Assembly: GCA_002811675.1 (NCBI GenBank)
Contig: PDIM01010265.1
Span: 1-42,066, forward strand
Reading direction: 5' to 3'
DNA length: 42,066 nt
From: Ichthyosporea sp. XGB-2017a
Taxonomy: Eukaryota > Opisthokonta > Ichthyosporea
Of this stretch, positions 30,943-40,096 are shown in pieces. Positions within the stretch are counted from its first letter, which is position 1. Each line of letters starts with the position of its first letter. Below the pieces are notes generated by a model. That model ran no database searches. It had not been told where the DNA came from and was given only the letters and a program-made list of their open reading frames with translations. Position numbers and translations under genes: made by a program.

Positions 30943-31434
30943 NNNNNNNNNNNNNNNNNNNNNNNNNNNNNNNNNNNNNNNNNNNNNNNNNNNNNNNNNN
31001 NNNNNNNNNNNNNNNNNNNNNNNNNNNNNNNNNNNNNNNNNNNNNNNNNNNNNNNNNNNNNNNNNNNNNNNNNNNNNNNNNNNNNNNNNNNNNNNNNNNN
31101 NNNNNNNNNNNNNNNNNNNNNNNNNNNNNNNNNNNNNNNNNNNNNNNNNNNNNNNNNNNNNNNNNNNNNNNNNNNNNNNNNNNNNNNNNNNNNNNNNNNN
31201 NNNNNNNNNNNNNNNNNNNNNNNNNNNNNNNNNNNNNNNNNNNNNNNNNNNNNNNNNNNNNNNNNNNNNNNNNNNNNNNNNNNNNNNNNNNNNNNNNNNN
31301 NNNNNNNNNNNNNNNNNNNNNNNNNNNNNNNNNNNNNNNNNNNNNNNNNNNNNNNNNNNNNNNNNNNNNNNNNNNNNNNNNNNNNNNNNNNNNNNNNNNN
31401 NNNNNNNNNNNNNNNNNNNNNNNNNNNNNNNNNN
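30943..31434. other. Assembly gap (492 N)
   Basis: An unbroken run of N. Its left edge falls inside a 79-base sequence repeated at 33246-33324, and its right edge lies in the intron or 5' region of the sphingomyelinase gene. The gap probably arose because the assembler could not resolve the MACPF duplication, and its true length may differ. Confidence 0.97.
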
Positions 31435-31538
31435 CTTACTTAACTCTCCCTCCCCCCGCCAAAGAGCAATACTCATAGACCCTTCTCCTCACTTCCCTGT
31501 TTCCCTCTTTTTCTGTTTCTATGCCTCTTCTTCTCCAG

Positions 31539-32928
31539 GGGGACTCCAGTAGGGAGTAAAGACCGCGCGGCGAGGATGCAGGCGTTTGCCGAGACTCTAC
31601 AGAGTAGCTCCATTGACTATGACGTGGTGTGTCTGCAAGAGGTGTGGGTTAAAGAAGATTACGACTTGATTGCGGGATCCTGCACCGATACATACCCAGA
31701 GCACCATTATTTCCACAGCGGGGTTTACGGGAGCGGACTTGCTATCCTGTCCAGGCACCCGATTGTGGAAATATTCAGTTACCGCTTCCAGCCAAATGGG
31801 AAACCTTATCGAGTACGGCATGCGGATTGGTTTGGGGCAAAAGTTATTGGCTGTTGTCGGATTCAGCATCCAGATATTGGTGTGGTGGATGTCCATACGA
31901 CGCATCTACATGCGGAGTATGTGCGGGGCAGTCCCGGGGACGAGTACTTGGCTCATAGGACGGCACAGGCGTACCAGGCTGCCCGGTTTGTCAATCTCGT
32001 GAGCGGCACATGTTATAATAAGAGCAGCAAGAATGGAGAATGTGATAATCCTTCGAAAGGGGAGCCGGGACTGGTTGTTCTGGCTGGGGATATGAACTTT
32101 GAGCCAACAGATTGTGCGTATTTTATGTATAAATACGTGGGGGACCTTGTGGATGTGTGGGCGGATGGAGAGGCAGGGCAGCGGACCCAACGAGAGCTTC
32201 GTTCGTCCTCGGCCAATGTGAGCGGGGTGGGCGATACCTGTGACTGTGTGGACAATCCATACACGAGTGAGGCGAAGAAGAAGAACAGCAAGCGGATAGA
32301 TTATATCTTCCAGAAACATGTGGAGTATGGCACAACGAGTCGCTGGTTCAAGTGTACACAGTGTGATGTGGTAATGAAGACCGTTCCGGGCAAAAGTTTT
32401 GCGTACAGTGACCATTTCGGGCTGGAGGCTGTATTTGAGTTGGTAGAGGTTGCCAATGAGGAGAAGCTGAAGCGTGATATGTCTCTCGCGCCGCTTTCTG
32501 ATTCCAAGCAGAAGAAGAAGCAGCAACAGGGTGGGGCGAGAAAAGAATCCACTTCGTCTGTGATGGGGACCGAGGAAGGACGACACCAGTTCCAATTAGA
32601 AGCGATGAATATCATTGATGAGGGATTGGATGATGCACTGGAGCGACGCGGGGGAAATATCTTCAACTTCTACCTGGCCACAGTCCTCTGGATGGTGTTC
32701 TTCATAGGCACATTTTGGGGCTTCCACGTTGGCATGTACCTCCAGTATGTGCATCCCCCGTTAATGCTAGTGGCGATATACTACTTCCTCATAGGCTATG
32801 TGTTTGGCAATAGCGAGGTGAATGCCCTGCGGCAGGTGCAAGGGGAGATGAAGAGCTCCTTTGGGTTTGGAAATACAGATGGGTGCACCACCGAGAGCCT
32901 AGGTGAAGACCCTCTGGTGTGGTCCTAG
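31539..32928 (+). CDS. Neutral sphingomyelinase (SMPD2-like), 5' end missing in gap
   Basis: The visible exon begins after a pyrimidine-rich acceptor (CTTCTTCTCCAG) and reads GTPVGSKDRAARMQAFAETL in frame upstream of the first Met at 31576. It carries the endonuclease/exonuclease/phosphatase fold of nSMase1: DVVCLQEVWVKEDYD (metal-binding Glu), YGSGLAILSRHPI, PYRVRHADWFGAKVIG, THLHAEY (catalytic region), VVLAGDMNFEPTD, RIDYIFQKHVE and SDHFGLEAVFE (catalytic Asp-His). Two hydrophobic segments near the C terminus (FYLATVLWMVFFIGTFWGF and LMLVAIYYFLIGYVFG) anchor it in a membrane, as in SMPD2. The N-terminal exon with the metal-binding Asn lies in the gap. The enzyme would release ceramide and phosphocholine. 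AATAAA lies at 32979-32984. Confidence 0.9.
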
Positions 32929-33245
32929 CTGTTGGATACAAGAGACTGTTAAAGAGTTGGATTGGATGGATGATGGATAATAAAAATGTACTAATTTATA
33001 GTGTTAATTGGTACTGGGTTTTGTATTGGGCAAAGAAGATACCTTTAAGTGGTTATTGAGCGAAGCGCAGCGTAGCGTTTTTCTCTCATCAGCTCAGGCC
33101 CTTTTCGACGGTCAATTTTTTCGAGGATATATGATAAATGCAGCCTTCTGATTGGATAAAACCCCCATCCCCCCAAAATTATGCTTCTCAAAACTGGATC
33201 CCTTACACAAGCTTCGCTCGTCCACACTTGCTGTGCAGACTATTT
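32929..33245. other. Convergent sphingomyelinase/MACPF region with GCG-rich motif
   Basis: This 317-base gene-free interval contains, at 33058-33077, a compact run built from AGCG/AAGCG units, unlike its AT-rich surroundings. The sequence next to the MACPF 3' end (33080-33245) has no counterpart at the gap-side copy, so the duplication boundary lies at about 33246. Confidence 0.45.
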
Positions 33246-34843
33246 TAGGTTTGGCCAATATACATTCCTGTATAAGAGTCGTGGTTATTGACTGTTTCAA
33301 AATCAATGGGGCAGGGTATTCCAATCATCACAGAATTCCAGCAATAACCATTGCCACAAGCTGCACTTGAAAGCTTACAATACCCCATTCCGGAGATGTT
33401 GTTAGGTGTGCAACAAATGTGCCTTTGCTGTTCATCATTCTCTGTCAAATCGATATCCAGGGCCTCCTTTGACAGAATATTACCTTTTAAACCGCGGTGC
33501 TGTATGAGCATCCTCAACTTGGTCACCGCAGACGCCAGTTTGTGTTTTAAGGCTGTTAAAGTCTCAAACCCTTCATCATGAAATTTCGCAATGGTACTAG
33601 CAGTGACATCCATCCAGTCCCCGCCTGTTCCACCATACCATGTTGTAGAGGCAGCTTTAGAACGCACATCCTTAATGAATTTGAGAAGCTCACCGCTTGG
33701 AGGCTTGTATGGATAGCCAGGACACACGGTAGCACCATCCCTCATCCAGGTGCTGAGAGGAGGAGAGCTATCCGTTATTCCTTGTGCGATATAGAACTTG
33801 TAGGCTTTATCAGCGATTACTCTGGTCATTCCCCAGTACATGGCCCCCGCTGTAATAGATCGGAAGTCAGCATCGGTTAGCTTATAGACTTTTCTTTTTC
33901 CAGATTTACTCTCTGGAAGAAAAGCTGCCCAATTGACAAGGCGAATTTTCTTTGGTTTTAAGGTAGAGCCCTTTCTGCATTGTGCTCGGAAGCCTCTAGA
34001 CGGGTCGCTAATTGCGTCCATCCAGCTATCTAAACTATTACGATCCTTGACAATAAATGAATCGATATCACCATGAACACTCGCCTGAAATGACGAAGAC
34101 GTAGATTTTGAATTGGCCGTCGAAGAAATCGACGCTGTTGCGTCTATGGTGGCAACGCCATGGTACTGTGCGTCCAAGGCCAAAGCGACTCTTTCCTTAT
34201 CATTAGATGAGTCAAACGAATACTGTCCAACCAGAGTGGCATCACATCCGTACTCAATTTCACTGATAACATGAGTTCCGTATATTTCGTAAAAGTGAAT
34301 TGGATCGCTATTCCACAAGTTTAAGGCCTCAGGCCTTAGGATATCTTCAGTCAAGTCTTCAATACCTCGTGTCTTCGCTGTTAAACTGATAAAATATTCC
34401 AAAGAGATGGTTTTACTTTCACGGTTCACCTCTCGAGTATAATCCATGTTCACGCTACCTCCAAAGCCCATGTAAGAAGCAGATATTTTTGATTTGGCCT
34501 CAATAGCATTCTGATAAGAGTCAGCAGATGTGTAGAGACCATACGTTTCCGATGTCCAAACCGATTTTTGCGTAGCACTTTTTGTTCCATCCTTTAGTGC
34601 TTTATGCTCAACTAAGTTTCCTCCTATCATGTCAAATCCATACCAACAATTGTCAACACTAAAAGTGGACACGTGCTTGTTGTCAATACCAAGTAGCCAT
34701 GTGTTGTAAGAAGCTTCGCCTTCAAGTGCATACGAGTGATTGCCTTTGAGAGGAAATCTTGATGATGGTGCTGCTTTGGCGAACAAAATGAGGCTGAAAA
34801 GCGCCATAATGAGCACAAACAGGTAGCTGATTGACTTAAACAT
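33245..34843 (-). CDS. Secreted MACPF-domain protein, whole-looking
   Basis: One open frame of 532 residues from an ATG at 34841-34843. A hydrophobic signal peptide (LFVLIMALFSLILFAKAA) ends near residue 25. The MACPF signature is HFYEIYGTHVISEIEYGC near 183-200, matching the Y-G-T-H-x-(I/V)-x6-G pattern of perforin/complement-type proteins, flanked by Gly-rich and Ser/Thr-rich strand segments. A Cys-containing C-terminal region near 480-515 includes HICCTPNNISG and CGNGYCWNS. MACPF proteins oligomerise on membranes; some open pores and others have non-lytic roles, and nothing here shows which applies. There are no introns. The 3' end shares 79 identical bases with the gap-side copy. A broken partial copy lies at 29259-29734. 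Confidence 0.8.
   Translation of the reverse strand: MFKSISYLFVLIMALFSLILFAKAAPSSRFPLKGNHSYALEGEASYNTWLLGIDNKHVSTFSVDNCWYGFDMIGGNLVEHKALKDGTKSATQKSVWTSETYGLYTSADSYQNAIEAKSKISASYMGFGGSVNMDYTREVNRESKTISLEYFISLTAKTRGIEDLTEDILRPEALNLWNSDPIHFYEIYGTHVISEIEYGCDATLVGQYSFDSSNDKERVALALDAQYHGVATIDATASISSTANSKSTSSSFQASVHGDIDSFIVKDRNSLDSWMDAISDPSRGFRAQCRKGSTLKPKKIRLVNWAAFLPESKSGKRKVYKLTDADFRSITAGAMYWGMTRVIADKAYKFYIAQGITDSSPPLSTWMRDGATVCPGYPYKPPSGELLKFIKDVRSKAASTTWYGGTGGDWMDVTASTIAKFHDEGFETLTALKHKLASAVTKLRMLIQHRGLKGNILSKEALDIDLTENDEQQRHICCTPNNISGMGYCKLSSAACGNGYCWNSVMIGIPCPIDFETVNNHDSYTGMYIGQT
33246..33324. repeat. 79-base exact repeat (with 30864-30942)
   Basis: Identical in the same orientation to 30864-30942, which ends at the N run. 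The left limit is sharp: one base outside, the copies differ. The right limit at the other copy is set only by the gap. Confidence 0.9.
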
Positions 34844-34970
34844 TGGCTCAATTTAAAGGTACTCAATTCTTCAAGATTTAGTTGACTATTTCAAGAGAGA
34901 GCAAAGATTTTAACAATTTTTCTTTTTGTTCCTCTTTTTTTCTGTTGTCAGTTTGTGCTTTTTGTTTGAA

Positions 34971-35009
34971 GAATAAGAAAGTGCTTACCCAACAAATGCC
35001 TCTTTTATA
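34971..35009 (-). promoter_or_regulatory. TATA-containing promoter block of the MACPF gene
   Basis: On the minus strand a TATAAAAGA box (35009-35001) is followed, about 20 nt on, by GTAAGCACTTTCTTATTC. The gene ATG lies about 160 nt downstream. The same two boxes lie upstream of the broken copy at 29842-29886, which is the main evidence for function. The GTAAGC word lies too close to the TATA box to be a transcribed splice donor. Confidence 0.55.
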
Positions 35010-36152
35010 GTCTGTCAGTCTCTGTCATTGTCTATACACCCAAGAAAACTCACTCAAATTCCATGTTGCTCCAGCTATTCAGCGGAATATTGGACTCTTT
35101 TAGCATATTCATCTATCTGTAATTTGGTCACTTTTGGTGTTTTCCTTTAGGGCCCCGCCCCTCTGTTTTAATTTTCCAACTTTCCTGTCAACATTGAGTT
35201 CTTCTTGGTGCGAGGAAGATGCCCACCTGCGAAGTAAAACAGAAATTCCTCGCACCATTGTGTATATGCTGAATTTGCTTGCATCTTTTTCTTTGTTTTT
35301 TCCACCCCGCTTTATCTCCGTCGTCACGCCCTTTTGCCTTTTATCTCTGGTGGTTTCTAATGTAACAGCAAAAGTTACTAAGAGGGGAAGAAAGAAGACC
35401 ATATGCGGGTTGGTGCCCCCTCGGCCTTCCCTTCTAAAAGCACACCTGACATATCTGTTTTCTAAATTCATTGAACAAAATTTCGCAAATAAAGAGCTTC
35501 AAAACCACACTGCACACACCTTTTGAGCCCCATTTTCCACCTTTTTCAGTGTGCAATCAATGTCCCGGTTTGGTGTGAGTTTCAAAAATAGAATTTACTG
35601 CAACAAGGAATGCGGAACGTCTGGGTCGGGCCTCCGTTATTAGCCAACTCTGCTCGAATCCCCGCAGTCAATCCCCGCTGTTACTCAACCCCATCTACTG
35701 CACCTCCAAATATCACCGACTTTCCTTTTGCGTTTAATTACTTGTTCCAACTTCCAGACAGTGGCTTCTTTTTTTACAATGTGAGCTGAAACATCAATCT
35801 GCCAAAATAAACGTTATTTGAAAGTTTGGGATCATGGGAGACCAAAGATACGGGTTTTAATTTTTTTTTCCATACATTTTCATACATAAAAATGTACGAG
35901 CTATTTTAGCCCTTAGTAGTGTGTAGGTGAAAAACGAGAGGTTTGAGCCTCTGCGAATGTGCAAAAATGAATTCAGCGCCCCCGAAAACATAGGTTGGCA
36001 CACTTGTTTTGTGAAAAATAGAGTTCAGAGTCAGAATTCAATTCGATTTTTGACAGAAATCAACAGAAATCAGAGTCAGCAAGTAAAATCAAAGGCTTTA
36101 ATGGTATATATGCTCAAAGCGTTTATTATTTGAAAGAAGTTGGTTTATTGGT
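35010..36152. other. 1.1-kb gene-poor region with a small hairpin
   Basis: No gene is recognised. Overlapping frames on both strands at 35109-35526 show no family features and no convincing start. An inverted repeat, TACATTTT / AAAATGTA, with an 8-base spacer lies at 35873-35896. The interval separates the MACPF promoter from the transposase-like remnant and could include the 3' flank of that element. Confidence 0.4.
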
Positions 36153-37449
36153 CTATGTTCCTTTGAAAGACCTTCTACCTTTCTTTCTTCTGTTCTCTGG
36201 AGTATTCTCATCTTCCGATTCCGAATCTTCCGCGGGCGGACCTTCGATACGTCCATTCTTAATAATGCTTTTTTCATATGTTTCTAACATACCTCTGGGT
36301 ACTGTGCGCTTGGGGAGCGTGGGGAGGAGTTGGTTAGAATGAAAGCGTTTCCAGCAGTTGATTACTTCAATCCTGTAGGACGTTTCTCCAGTTGGTAAAG
36401 TTCTTTCCACCAACACCATGCGGTCATGATTATGGAGGAATACACCACACTTGTCGCAGAACTGGTTCGTCTGCGAACTCAGGTCATGAGAACATTTTCC
36501 TTCTTTTTGTTTGGGACAGTTGGGATCATCGCACTTCACTTGTCTATAACACACCTTACAACAGCCTCTGAGAGTGGGGGCTTTGGGAAGGGTTTGCGCA
36601 ACGGCATTCATAAAGTCTTTCCCATTGTTGATGCCTGTGATATGTTCTTTCTGAACCTGATACGTTTTCGAATTGTAACACTTTGTCTCAATGTGTGTTC
36701 TCTCCCCTTCCTCTCGAAATATGAAGTGTTCTCCGTTATTCCACATTTCTCTTCTGATGCCCTTTTTGGTATGAACTTGCAACCGAAACATTTTCTCATA
36801 TTCCTCATTCGCGGGTGCAGTCTGCTGAACACCGCCGCGTGCTATACTTCTTGTGCGCAGCACATTGGCAATTTCGGCCAATGAATCGAAATATGTTTGT
36901 CGAAAAGAATAGCGTTTCGCAAAGCTTCCCATGTTTTAATATCATTTAGGTATGGCTCCAACATTACCGCTTGAAACATTCGATGAATGTTGGACAAATA
37001 AATATCCAAATTTCGTAGAAAAGAAAGACCGTAGGCATTTTGTTTTGGAAATAATCCCTGGTGCTTCTTCACGATGAACGAGAAATCGTCTACGAGACCT
37101 TTGATTTTGTTCCAAATGTTGACTATTACACTTTGACAGTGTCTGAGCTCTGGTAGCGGTCTGTTGAGATACTCTTGTAGTTCATAAAGGTGCATCATTA
37201 TTTGAATCCTTAGCTTCAAAGTATGACGATCTACAACGTGCCCATAATCCACGATATCTACAGAATCTTTATCCCAAAACTCTGGCATTCTCACCAAGGA
37301 AGTGTCAAATTTCATTTCTTCTTCAGGGCAATCTTCAACATGCAACCATGACAAATATTTGTTCTGAATATACTGAACACATGGCCAAAGGTGTTCGTTT
37401 CTTCCTCTTCTTGCTCATAAAATTCTCCAAAAAATGCGTCCAGATCCAT
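36153..37449 (-). mobile_element. Decayed Cys/His-rich transposase-like element
   Basis: Minus-strand coding sequence extends from an ATG at 37447-37449 (MDLDAFFGEF, then an acidic run) through several overlapping frames to a stop at 36153; about two breaks divide it. The C-terminal part (about 260 residues) holds a Cys/His cluster: CCKVCYRQVKC, CDDPNCPKQKEGKC, CDKCGVFLH and finally NCWKRFHSN. A CxxC series ending in C-x-K-x-F-H is reminiscent of the cysteine-rich end of piggyBac-type transposases. However, no DDE/DDD catalytic core is recognisable in the N-terminal part, and no terminal repeats or TTAA duplications were established. The C-terminal tail is acidic, then basic (RRKKGRRSF). Alternatives are another transposon class or an unrelated zinc-binding gene. 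Confidence 0.3.
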
Positions 37450-38005
37450 TTATTTATTTGTCTTCCAACGCTCTAAAAATAACAAAGATTTAATCCTTCG
37501 TAAACCTGCTAAAAATCAACTTTCTGAAAAAAAAAAGCCTAGGTGTTTCAGAAACTTGTGGCGCAGCTGATGGAACCAGCTCGCAAATTAAACCCAAACA
37601 AAACACAAACGCACAACAAGCGATACCCTCATTTTGTAACAACCTATTATAGGTGGTAATCCACCCTAATAAATACGATCTAAAATAATTACTTGGCGAT
37701 GGTGCTCACCAACCTCGCTCTTGCCGGATATGGAAATTTCCTTTCCCTTTTTTCTTCTTTTGTAAATATTTTGAAAATTGCCATCTTTTTTTTTTCTTTA
37801 AAATTCTTATGTCTATTTTTTCTTACGTACGTACGTCCAGACAAATCGTATTTTGTATTTGAATACACTTCATTGGTAATAGAGGATACACTAAGCATTT
37901 GAGATCCATCTTCGTTTTTTCCGTCTATTTTTGGGAGAAGGGAATCAGGCACAAAGAAATCAAGTATAAGGGGGAATAAAAGAAAGAGCAAAAAATAAAT
38001 TAAAG
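37450..38005. other. 5' region between transposase-like element and EF-hand-like gene
   Basis: This 556-base interval has no gene. It includes an ACGTACGTACGT palindromic run near 37826-37838, T-rich tracts around 37780-37820 and a purine-rich lead-in to the next ATG. It could carry the element's other end and the promoter of the EF-hand-like gene. Confidence 0.35.
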
Positions 38006-39749
38006 ATGGCTGACGACGAAGAGCAAGTAGCTCCTTTGCCAAAAAAGTCAACAATAGTCAATGAGGCACCCCTTACCATTGCGCGTAAAATCTCCCAGCG
38101 CCCAGATTTGGCAGCAATTCTCGCAAACAAGGAGAGTAAAAAGCCCGTAGGGGTAGTCGCTGTTGAGACTATCCATGTTGACGCACAGGATACAAATATC
38201 CACAAAGTAATCTATTTCTTGTCCCATTCTCATCCGCCTGTAGAAGTCAGCGATGAGGAAATAGCTCAGATTGCAGAAGAGCAAAGCCTGACTGAGGGGG
38301 AAGTGAAGGACTTCCATACTGCCTTTGAGGTATTTGGGAACTCCCAGGTGATGAAGCGCAAGGAGATTTTTTCCATCTTCCACAGTCTGAATATGGATAT
38401 ATCTGTGGAGCAGGTTGATAAAGTCGTGAATGCCTCTGATGAGGAAAAGTCCGCCCTCAAGCTGTCATTTCCGGACTTTGTCGCTATGATGGTCGAGCAT
38501 GCAACCGCAGGAAATGAGAGCGCTGGCCTTTTCAATGCCATGCACATTCTACAAGTCGGTGTAACAAAGGCGGTTTCCAAGAAAGGTATCACTCTAGGAG
38601 AAGTCCATCGATATTACCAAAACCAGTCACGTAAATCACCACACGTTTTGGAGCACTTCGTGGCTGGGGCGCGTTTGGTTGGACTTACACAAGGGCAACT
38701 TCACGATATGATTTCGAGGTTTACCCATGAGTTCGGCACTGATAAAGACGCACAGGAAACAGAAGAGGATTTTATTTCGCCTTATGGTTTGGAATATATG
38801 ATGCCTATGCTGTTATTTAACGTAAAGAAGCAAAAGTATAAGATACCTACAAGTTATCTCACTAGAAATCTGCTCATGCAAGTGGAGGATCCCTATACAG
38901 CCTTTAGGTTGGGAAGACCAAAAAGTCCTCCCCCATTGGAAGAACAGCTCATTGAGAACCAGAAGAAGGCTAAATCCAATGAAAAGGCGAAAATAAGGGC
39001 AGAATTAAAGAAATTTGTGCAAAATAGAGACGCTGAGATGATTTGTACGCAACCAAAGATCGAACATCGATACGAGGCTGCAGCGCCGGAAGGGGTGTCG
39101 GAATACTATGCTAAACCCACCGAGTCTGAGGAAAATGAGGCTGAAGATGGGGCAAACGGTGCGCCCGCTAACCCTGCAGGGGGTTATCGGCTAATGGACA
39201 CAAGCTTCATCCTCAAAGAATTTGGCAAAGACCCGACCATTGATATGTAAGTAGCTTTTATTGACCTTACACGGAATATGCATATGAATAAGGCCCTTTT
39301 TAACAGCTGACTGACCATTGTATCCTTTTTATCATACCTTATTTTTCATTTTTCATTTTATTTTGTTTCGTTTTTGTTTTTGTTTTTCTTTTTTTCTAAC
39401 CAAAACATAAAGGTTGCAAGGAATACGGTCGTCTATTGAATATGCCCAAACGCGTCGTCACAAGGACAGGTGCAAATATCGGGAAAAGAGCTGTAGTGAA
39501 TTTTGGAAAAAAATGGATATGAATACCATTCACTATGCTCGCGCTCGGCAAAACATGCATAGTGCTTTCGAGACTTACTCTGCAATGAAAGTCAAGGTTC
39601 CATTTGTGGACAAATCAAAGGAAAAAAAGTCGCGGAATGGATCCGCTACTGATAGAGATGGTGTGGCTGAAGGGGACCCTTCACCAACCGAACCATCAGC
39701 GGAGAGTGAGGCACCAGCAGCAACATCCGAAGAACCTGTTGAAGCTTAG
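38006..39749 (+). CDS. Unrecognised acidic protein with degenerate EF-hand-like region
   Basis: Two exons, 38006-39246 and 39413-39749, give 525 residues. The 166-nt intron has a strong donor (ATGTAAGTA, hiding an apparent TAA) and a CTAAC branch-like site ahead of its acceptor. Residues about 100-170 (FHTAFEVFGNSQVMKRKEIF, then a second helix-loop-helix ending LSFPDFVAMMVEHA) have the spacing of paired EF-hands but lack the loop acidic residues expected for calcium binding. A middle region is helical. Residues 315-350 are Lys/Glu-rich and probably coiled. Exon 2 has a basic, Tyr/Arg/His-rich segment (IEYAQTRRHKDRCKYREK) and an acidic Ala/Pro/Glu-rich tail. No family is recognised; a cytoskeletal or ciliary structural role is conceivable but unsupported. 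AATAAA lies at 39843-39848. Confidence 0.75.
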
Positions 39750-40096
39750 GTAAACGCAAGAACCAATGGAAGCATCCTTTTTTCTCATACTCATTCCTAA
39801 ATTTGAAAACGAATTTCCTTTCACTTTCCAATTAATGATAATAATAAACAATCATACCGTGAGGATGCGATCGATGCAAACCAGTCACGATGTTACAGGC
39901 TCGCCACACAGAACTCGACTTTCACGTACAATATCAGTTCACTAACCACTTTAAATAAACAGTGACAAAGTGACCCATCGAATTTATTTCGGTACAAACG
40001 AAGTTAGAAAAGGTGCTAAAAGCGCATTGGAAGATGTGGCTTTGCATCAGGGAGAGAGAAAGAGAGATAGATAGACCGGGGCAGTGAAGAATTAGC
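39750..40096. other. Convergent 3' region with opposed poly(A) signals
   Basis: A 347-base interval between two convergent stops. It contains AATAAA on the plus strand at 39843-39848 and, on the minus strand, AATAAA at 39983-39988 for the acyltransferase gene. If these are used, the two transcripts end without overlap. No other feature is seen. Confidence 0.5.

Noticed and set aside
30452-31552. Long open frames running through the N run
   Set aside because: Stop codons cannot be seen in N, so the frame length is an artefact of the gap.
34983-34988. 5' UTR intron donor (GTAAGC) in the MACPF gene, also present in the broken copy
   Set aside because: The word lies only about 13-26 bases past the TATA box, upstream of the expected transcription start, so it is better read as a promoter element.
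35109-35526. Overlapping open frames on both strands
   Set aside because: There are no recognisable motifs, no convincing start context and no in-phase neighbouring exons; they are treated as chance frames.
35625-35690. Possible tRNA T-arm-like word (CTCGAATCC)
   Set aside because: The flanking bases do not form a five-base T stem, and no acceptor or anticodon arms can be folded around it.
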